Assembly (NCBI RefSeq): GCF_001577835.2
Contig: NC_029521.1
Location: forward strand, 2,080,398 to 2,144,397
DNA length: 64,000 nt
From: Coturnix japonica
Taxonomy: Eukaryota; Chordata; Aves; Galliformes; Phasianidae
Direction of reading: 5' to 3'
The notes under the pieces are model-generated. The model worked only from the letters and a program-made list of their open reading frames with translations. It made no database searches and was not told the origin of the DNA. The position numbers and the translations under genes are program-made. Position 1 is the stretch's first letter, and the number at the start of each line of letters is the position of its first letter. Positions 56,701-64,000 of the stretch are shown here, piece by piece.

Positions 56701-59700
56701 CCAAGGTGCATAGATTTCTCTTTGAGGTGTTGGTTTTTGTTTGGGGCCCTGATAATTAGTTACAGAGGAGGTGAAATCATGGCAAGAGAGTTGGTATTTG
56801 GATGCAATCTGGAAGAGCAATCCACTTCTGAAAGTGGTTGGTTAGTGGTTGGAAAGGTGTCCCTTGGAGAGAGAGTTCCTTGATACATAAAAGATACACA
56901 GAAAAATAAATGTGCTTGCTTGGATTCTCTGAAATCTAAACATGCTGTTTTTTAACAAGATAAGGGTAAAGCTGGTAGGTAAATCCTAGCCTTACTTGTA
57001 CAATAGTGATGATACCGGTCCCAGGCAACTGCTGCGCTGGAGCTAATGCTGGCCAGTGCTGTCAAGAAGCCCTGGAACCCATGAATCTGACAGCCCTCGG
57101 AGCCATAGGGCCAGTACCTGTCAGCAAACAAGCAGGGTGTTAAGAAAATGATAGAAACAAGTGAAGACATGTTTAGAAGTTGCAATAATGCATAATTGCT
57201 TCTAGAATAAGAAATGTAATCAAAACCTTCATTAGGAACAATGGAAAGACTTGCAGATAAATTTGTGGTCGTTGTCGAGGCGTCAAACGTATGACTGTTT
57301 CACTGTTCAGTTAGTTTCTGTTGTAACAACCTGTTAAATTCTCTGGTTAACTTGTTTCTTTATTGAGCTGGTGGTCAAGTCTGCTTTTTTCCTTGCCTGG
57401 CAGAAGTAGGGAGCACGTACCTGAGGAAGCTGGAAAAGGCAGCAATGAATGCATTGACGCATATCCCACAGTCAGCCAGAGCGATGCTGAGAACCAGCAG
57501 GTTGCTGGGTGTTCGGAGTTCTTTGATTTTTCGGAATGAAATAATGGTCAGGCCATTCAGACAGAAACCAAGCAGGGCTGCAAACCAGAACAGTTTGATG
57601 TGACTCAACTGGAAAAGGAGAAAGTCTATAAGGAAATATATTCAAAGGGCTTACAGTTTGCTTGCAAGTTGTGGACATTCAGTCACAGGTGACAGCTGTC
57701 CACTCATGCAGGGAAGAAACACTTCAGGATTTATTTGCAATTCTATGCTTTCTTTTAATAGAGAGACCTGATTTCCAGGCTCCATCCAGGAACACATGGG
57801 TCAGAGGGAGGGAGCTGCAGAGGAGGCAGCTGCACGGGGACCCTCAGCCAGCACACACTGCTGGCACACATGTCACCAGGCCTGGCTGTGGCAGGGAAAT
57901 GGGTCATGTTTAATACTGATTGTTACACGCTTGTGTGTAACAGCACAGAAGTCCCTTGTCAGTCTGCCTCCCTTTGGGATTTTGCCTAGGGTTAACCTAG
58001 AGGATGCTTGAATCACACCAGCTCAATCTTATTACTGCCCTTCGTCAATAGACTATACATGGAAAGGAATAATCTAATTATAAAAAGAAGTCACTGATAG
58101 ATTTAAAGAAATGAGTTAATGTTTGTTGTCAGGGAGGAGTGCTTAAGCAACCCCAGCTATTCACTTGGCCGTGCTGCCCTGGACTCCAACCTTCACCGCT
58201 TTAAACTCAAACTTTGTCCTTTGTTGTCCTTTTCAAGAGCTGAGTTATTTTAGCTCTGATGAGTCTCTGACTCAACATCTCATCTGTAAGGCTCAGTTAC
58301 ATGAGAGGCAGTACATCTTTTTCTTTGTGATCTTCTTGGAAGGAGAAATGATGTAGCGCAGAAAAAATCCATATCCCTTAATTCTCTAAAGTAGCGTTAT
58401 TACTTGTGCTCATTGTCTTAATTCTGCAGTTACATAAGATGGATAATTTTGTATAGTCAGAAATCCTGCTTCTACTTTAATTACATTAATGGCTGATGGC
58501 ATAACCATAGTAACAGCTGATGCGCGCCTTTCATTACACAACGGATAACACAATATTTCCAGGAGAAATATTTGGAGCCATGTGAGGTCTGCTGTTCCTA
58601 TTTCTTCCCTGCCAGCTTGTCTCCCACCTGCAGGGTAACACTGTGGCCAGCCCTCCCAAGTGTTCCCAAGCCTTTAGGGAGGTTTGTTGGGACCACGTTT
58701 ATGGTAGAGCTGAAGAGTTATTACTATATTTGCTTTGTCTTCCTCTCTTTTTGTGGATGTTTTGGGCTTCACCCCACACATCACATATATTCGAGCTTTT
58801 ATTTCTAAAGCAGATGATCTGTCCACTTAGAACAAGTGAATGCACAGTTTTCCTGTTTCTCAGCACTATTTTGCAAATGGCACATACAAGCTGCAGCAAA
58901 AAAAGATCTTCATGGCTTTTCTCTCAAAGTCTCTGGGAAAGTAAATGAGTCTTTAATTATTCAGTATTCAGGTGGCAAAGATATAGTGTTACTGTGAACC
59001 CACTGAGCACCCTAGAGCCCTGCAGAAAATACTGAGCAGTCATGTGGCCATTTGTCTTTATTGAAACGTAAACGTTCCAGACTGTTTCTAGCTATAAGTG
59101 GAGGCTGCTAGTTTGCCAGTGAGTTTTGTGCTTGGGCCTGAGCAGCTGCAGGTCCCTGTACTGTGGGGCCCTGACTGGATTCAGCTATGAACAGAGGACA
59201 GTGACTGACATCGATGTGTTCCCAGCTGCAAGCTTGTCCTTCTTTAGCAGCCAGGTACAACTGACAATTTTGTTCATCTCTCGTCTAGGCAGAACATCTT
59301 AGGAAAAGCTCATACTGGCTTCATTAACTGAATACAATCTGTCCTACCTCAAATTTTACTTCTTAGTGCTGTTTCTGAACCTCATGCTCATGTATCTCTT
59401 TTTGTTACTTTTGCCCAGCAGCCATTAATTTCAGTGGTGCTAGCGCAACTTGGATATATGCAGCAGTTAATAGGCTATTTTGGATCTATCATTTTTGATT
59501 ATAAAATAGCTATCATGGCCAACAAAACAAACAGCTTGATTTCATTGAGGGATCATCAGTCATTTCAACATCCTTCTCCTGAGTAAGATGAAATTGCCTT
59601 TAAAAGTCAGCAACATATTCTAACGTCCCAAATCCTTGATGAGGAATCTAAGTGGCAAGTACTTCCCTACCACAGTAAAGCTGTGCACACGGAGCAGATC

Positions 59701-59959
59701 TTCACTGCAAACAACTGACAGCCCACTAGAAGCACTGATAACGCAAACACAGTAACCAGCACAGGTCTAGGTCAGCATATCACAAGTGCTGCTATTTGCT
59801 TCAGTTCCCATCCACCACGCCAGGAATAATAGAGTCAAAGATCTTAATTTTTTGTTGCTGAGGTCCCAAACTGAACTTACCTTCTACCAGTAGGGCGGTG
59901 CCGATGACAAACACCTCTATTTCAGTGAAGCCTTCAGGGAGAGGATGTGAAGTGACCAT
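50590..59959 (-). CDS. RGR: RGR opsin, seven coding exons, complete
   Basis: Retinal G-protein-coupled receptor, a non-image-forming opsin of retinal pigment epithelium and Mueller glia that binds all-trans retinal and works in light-driven chromophore recycling. Seven exons join in frame to 295 residues, the length I recall for chicken RGR. TM1 contains ALLGFCLNGLTIISF and is followed by RKIKELRTPSNLLVLSIALA. The E/DRY position reads DRYHHY. The retinal-binding lysine is Lys255 in AKTVPTVDSFVYALG. The usual NPxxY of TM7 is NENYR here, as in other RGRs. The tail is short (QKIEKAEVDNKTK). It lies in the same orientation as CHAT, 18 kb upstream of SLC18A3. Confidence 0.98.
51000..51075 (-). mobile_element. 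CR1 LINE scrap, reverse orientation
   Basis: ATAGAATCATTTGGGTTGGA followed by AAAGACCGCTAATGTCATCT is the reverse complement of the CR1 3' tail. Only about 75 bases remain, in the last RGR intron, in the same sense as the gene. Confidence 0.75.
51133..51246 (-). CDS. RGR: RGR coding exon 6 (residues 211-248)
   Basis: 114 bases, 38 whole codons; acceptor TTTCAG, donor ATG|GTAGGT. Reads FNTGLPLKTLVVCWGPYCLL through ISPKYRM, covering TM6. A CR1 fragment lies just downstream in the next intron. Confidence 0.97.
51449..51566 (-). CDS. RGR: RGR coding exon 5 (residues 171-210)
   Basis: 118 bases; acceptor CTCCAG, donor AAG|GTAAGG. Reads NYITFLFALSVFNFMIPGFI through SIHQKFKKSGHYK, covering TM5 and the start of intracellular loop 3. 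Confidence 0.97.
52065..52218 (-). CDS. RGR: RGR coding exon 4 (residues 120-171)
   Basis: 154 bases; acceptor CCTGCAG, donor ACAG|GTGAGG. Reads SKLQWSTAISMMVFAWLFAA through RTCCTLDYSKGD, covering TM4 and extracellular loop 2 with its paired cysteines. Confidence 0.97.
55521..55612. repeat. T-rich low-complexity tract
   Basis: Long T runs broken by single C and AA, in the 4.8 kb RGR intron between coding exons 3 and 4. On the RGR transcript it is A-rich. Confidence 0.85.
56996..57117 (-). CDS. RGR: RGR coding exon 3 (residues 79-120)
   Basis: 122 bases; acceptor TGACAG, donor ACAA|GTAAGG. Reads YWPYGSEGCQIHGFQGFLTA through AAVAWDRYHHYCT, covering TM3, the DRY motif and the conserved extracellular Cys. 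Confidence 0.97.
57421..57577 (-). CDS. RGR: RGR coding exon 2 (residues 27-79)
   Basis: 157 bases; acceptor TTTGCAG, donor CTCAG|GTACGT. Reads LLGFCLNGLTIISFRKIKEL through ADCGICVNAFIAAFSSFL, covering TM1 to TM2. The reading frame past the donor is intron. Confidence 0.97.
59881..59959 (-). CDS. RGR: RGR coding exon 1 (residues 1-27)
   Basis: ATG at 59959 starts MVTSHPLPEGFTEIEVFVIG then TALLVE; the donor is GAAG|GTAAGT. The first base of Ala27 is split. It starts the N-terminal extracellular segment and TM1. Confidence 0.96.
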
Positions 59960-60041
59960 TCTTGTGATAAAAATGCCAACAGATTTAACCTCTGCCCTCT
60001 GCTATGGCTCTGGGGCTGCCTTTTCCCTGCGTCCCCTTTCA

Positions 60042-60110
60042 TCCACCAGCCCAAGGCTTCTTAAAGGAGTAGCCCACGTGCAGACACATGCTCATTATTA
60101 TATAAAAGCT
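60042..60110 (-). promoter_or_regulatory. RGR: Candidate RGR core promoter
   Basis: On the minus strand a TATA-like TTTATATAATA lies at about 60096-60107 and a CACGTG E-box at 60075-60080. This would place transcription start near 60070, about 110 bases before the RGR ATG. There is no experimental support in the sequence itself. Confidence 0.35.
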
Positions 60111-63100
60111 TTGGGTTTTTTACTCCCACCACTACAATCCCTGCAAGAATGTCATTAATGATGTGACTAGCATCAACCCGCACCCCTCCTTCCCCTGCAA
60201 ATCTTATTTCAGATGCCAGCAAAATGAAAGCATTCATTGCAATTACAACAAGTTCTTTGTAGAGACAAGATTAAGAACCCTGTCCAGTTAATTCTGCAAC
60301 ACTGAAAAAGAATTAAAGGTTGTGGAACGAAAGAAACATGTAATAATATAATTGGAAAGTGACCTGGAAAACAAAGGGGCACTCATTGAGTTGGTAACTA
60401 GGGAAAAAGTAGGAACTGAGAAATTTTTCAGCATATAGGTCTTCTTCTCACACCTATTTTAGAAAAGGGGCAGTCTATTTTTTCTGGCAATGACTGTTCT
60501 GCACATTAACATCTCTCCCCTTAGTAAATGAAGCTTACATCAAGGTGCACGCTGGCATAGACTGACTAAAAGAAAACGTCCTAATTAATTGCACTGGGGT
60601 CCCAGGCATACAAGGATGTATATAAGTTGTCCAGCGGTGAATGCTCAAAGAAATGACCTTATTGTCCTTCCTGAGATGTTTGAAGCTTGGGGTCCTGGTG
60701 TAGTCAGGCTCTGGAGTGTGTGCAATGTGCACCTTGTCCAGATTCTTATCTGCCAGCCCTTAGGAGCAAATCACACAAATTTTTCTGATACGTTTGTAAG
60801 CCTTTACCACGTAACAGCAGGGTCAACTGTTTTCCTTCCGTTTCTTGTACTACTGATTAAGTAACTGTGGGAATTTTCTTGGATACTGGAGAATGGAAGC
60901 CAACAGCTTTCAGAGTCTGAGTGCCTTGAAAATTTTCTCCTGTACATCTGTTGAGTTGTTTTCAGTGCCTGTTCATTAAAGCAAGCAACTTGTCCATAGT
61001 TCTCAACTTTTACTCTACATTTTAGAGCAGCAATAACTATGCTAACTATTAAGTGATGTTATCTTCTTTTTAAGGGCACTTTACTCTGTCTTCCTAGGTT
61101 CACTTGCTAAATTTTCTTAAGTCTTTCCTAGCTCACAATATCTGCTTCTTTTCTACCTACTTATCCATCACCTCCGTTAACAAGATGTCACTACCATGAT
61201 AGTTTCCATTTTGATGCATAACATTCTTTATCTGCATGATCCCTCTCAGGAATGGGAACAAAAAGGGAAATGAAGTGCAAGGGGTGTTGTCTTACCCCAG
61301 CTTCAGTCCTGCACTGTGCTGACCTGGCTCCTGGCTGAATGAGAAGTCATGCAGAGAGATTCTGACCCAGGTATGGCCAGGGCTGATTTATGGCTGTCCT
61401 TACTATACTGTGGAGATGCATCCACAGTCAAGGTTCTTGACTGAACCTTGGTTCTTGGCTGTGGTAAAGTGATATTTTACACTTTTCCTATCCCATGCTT
61501 ATTGCAAGTGGTGATGTCCAGGCACACTGATCAGAGCTTCAAGACTTATGAAAACATTTTGCTGTGTTTTGTGTCCTCTGATATTCATCTTACAGCTGTT
61601 CTTGATGTTGATGATTGGATTTTGAAGTAGGATTCAGGAGGGTAAAATATTTGCTAAGCTATTCTATTTAAACAGAGCAAAATTGTGTTTCAGCACATAA
61701 ATCCATCGTTATGTTTGTCTTTCATTCATCTATGTGTCTTGTTGGAAAAGAAGGTGATAGCCTTGCCTCCTAGCGTGGCAAATGACTGATCTAAGCCTGT
61801 GTTTTTAACAGTCATCTACAGTGCATTCTTGCAAGAAATTAGTTCTAGAACTTGTGAATGTGCTGTAAATTTTTATGGTGTGATGGTTTTGAAAATAGGT
61901 GGCTGGTTGTAATACTTGTCATCACAAAGCTGTGCAGCTTTGCCAGAGTAGGGATGAAGGACATGGGATGCTGTTCAGTTCAATATGGCTGCTAAGTTCA
62001 ATTCGTCAAAGGAAAGAGGAGAGGTAAATGGGGAATAAATCAGTGAGTTTGCTAGAATCAAGCAAAGCTGTATTAATTACCTTTCCTTCTTTTTTTATGT
62101 AAGATGCAGCCTCACACCAATATGCCTGTGAAGTCAGTGAAAACATGCAAAGGATACCAAGTTTATTAAAGGCATTTATTAGCTATGAAGTTGTTTAGCA
62201 ATCCCTTTCTACTTTTTGCATTCTTTCAATTGCTACTTGCTGTTTCAAAAGTCAGGGGAGGAGATATTTAACTAAATCTGAAGTTATCTCACAACCTCAC
62301 GTTTTGAATTCCCAGCAATCTTCTCATTCCATCAATAAAACATCAATTTCATTTCACCCTCTCACTTAAGAACAGTTCACTGGTTGCTAATCTCTTTGCT
62401 AGGAACACACAGAAAAAAAGATCTGATACGTACTTGCCAGATGTCTCCCTGGATTTCATAAGACTCTATGGATTTGGTGGGAGCATATTAATCTTTGTAA
62501 AATATGCATTGGTACAAGCACAACAAAAAAGGTGCAGAGCAGAGATAATGCAGCACTCAGATACTAAATTTTCTCTGAGTAATCAATGCAGATTACTGAC
62601 ATGCTTTTGTATATTCACAGCAAGATCTTGACTGAATTGATGTATTATTATTCCTTTGCCTTTCTAATCCTTTCTTCTGATTCCAGTTTAACTACATTAC
62701 CTCTTTGTTTTTATATTGGAAAACACCTTTTGAAGATTAACTGCAGTGTTTTGGCAGAAGCAGGCCAGGGATATCACCACACAGGACTCCAACATTACAG
62801 AAGCATGTGGGAATTGGTTCTCACTGGCAATACTCCTCATCAAGGAGAGGACACCAAAAGCATGTTGTCTGGAGGCCTCCTGGTTGAAGTTGAGGGCATT
62901 TGTTTTGGTCAGGAAGCAGTACATGGGAAAGGGACTTCGAATGTGAATGGGCCACAGGAGAAACAATGCAGGAGATCAGCCCACAGGGCAGCCCTTCGGA
63001 CAAGCCTGCTGCATCATAACAACCTTCTTTCTTGATGCAGCCCAGCAATTGGACATACTCTGCAACCTAATTTCCCTGCAGTGTTGTCTGGAAAAAAGGT

Positions 63101-64000
63101 GATGAAAGCCTGAGGATGGCCAAGAACAGGGAACAGGAGCCAGTGGCCATGCTCACTGGGGATGGGCTCCATGTCACGGTCGGGTATCTGAACCATGCTG
63201 CTACCAGCCAGGCTATGGCTGGAACCTGCTGCCCTGCATATTACTGCATGGCAGACATTAGAGGGATGGCAATCCTTGACGAGTTCAGAAGCATCTCCTT
63301 TCTTTCCAGTTGTTGGTACTGTCCCTCTTGAGACAGGTAGCTTAATTTATAGTGAATTGAATATGTATTTGATGAATGTATGTATAGTCATGTGGACTAG
63401 AAAATGAATAACGTTACTAGAATATTAATCATTATCTTTATCTCTGTCATTTTCACTATCTTTATTAATCATTGGATATACCAATCACGATTTGCTATCA
63501 AATATGTGTAATTGTTGCCTTGTTCCTTTTATTCATCTTTCAAAATGTATTTTAGACATTGATAAATAATGCTTTGCTTCCAGTTAATGCACCAATTGTA
63601 GGGTCATATAAATCAAAAATTAATGAAATACGCTATCGCTCCCTACTGAATGGTGGCATGCTTCAGGATTTTGGATGAGAAAGCAGTTCCACAGAGTATA
63701 GGATCTACCTAATACTGCTTGCTTAGCTTGCCCTGCAGAGCTCAGGCCTTCTTGCAGCGTGGAGAATAATAACTCTTTCAGGAATTATAGTTCAAAGACC
63801 TGTGCCCAGTTCTCAGAAGAAATTCTGTTTTCAGGAGAGGCTTTAGTTGTACTAAGAGAGGATTTGTGCACCAGCTCTCCTTCTGTTTACTACTGGTTGT
63901 GTCAACAAAAAGCAGGTGTCTGTCTGGACTGTTCCTCACTGAGTTTATGCTATTGACCAGGTATGGCAGTATGGCCATTTGTGACAAAACCACCTTGCTT
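60111..64000. other. Region upstream of RGR
   Basis: No known gene recognised. In mammals LRIT1 stands next to RGR in the opposite orientation, but I see none of its leucine-rich repeat coding sequence here. An unexplained segment with overlapping open frames on both strands lies at 62700-63260. Confidence 0.5.

Overview
This is vertebrate nuclear DNA from a bird, almost certainly chicken or a close galliform relative. Genes are split by long introns. Short CR1 LINE 3' ends are scattered through the window, and there is an internally deleted mariner copy of the Galluhop/Mariner1_GG type. The opsin reconstructed here is 295 residues long, which agrees with my memory of chicken RGR. One 10-N gap lies at 22917-22926.

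Three protein genes are recognisable, all on the minus strand. (1) CHAT, choline acetyltransferase: eleven coding exons between 25388 and 5950 join in frame at every junction and give residues 1-484. The last roughly 150 residues are not seen and should lie beyond position 1. (2) SLC18A3, the vesicular acetylcholine transporter: a single intronless 522-codon frame at 31308-29740. It lies upstream of the CHAT coding exons, in the nested layout of the vertebrate cholinergic gene locus. A good splice donor at 31401, just upstream of the SLC18A3 start, looks like the end of the shared first exon (exon R). (3) RGR, the retinal G-protein-coupled receptor opsin: seven coding exons between 59959 and 50590, complete at 295 residues.

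Layout: 1-5949 is CHAT intron, with a possible old solo LTR near 430-800. 5950-25465 holds the CHAT coding exons, with CR1 and mariner insertions in the introns. 27515-28560 is a CpG island with a possible second CHAT leader exon. 29100-31308 is SLC18A3, and 31309-32260 is its CpG-island promoter. 32261-50319 is about 18 kb with no recognisable gene, holding CR1 and an older CR1-like fragment. 50320-60110 is RGR with its promoter. 60111-64000 has no recognised gene.

CHAT makes acetylcholine in the cytosol and SLC18A3 loads it into synaptic vesicles, so the locus places two successive steps of one transmitter pathway under shared upstream control. RGR belongs to the retinal visual cycle and is an unrelated neighbour. 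I found no clearly new system. The most useful second looks are the leader and upstream-ORF architecture of the cholinergic locus, the probable size of the N gap, the possible LTR, and an unexplained segment at 62700-63260.
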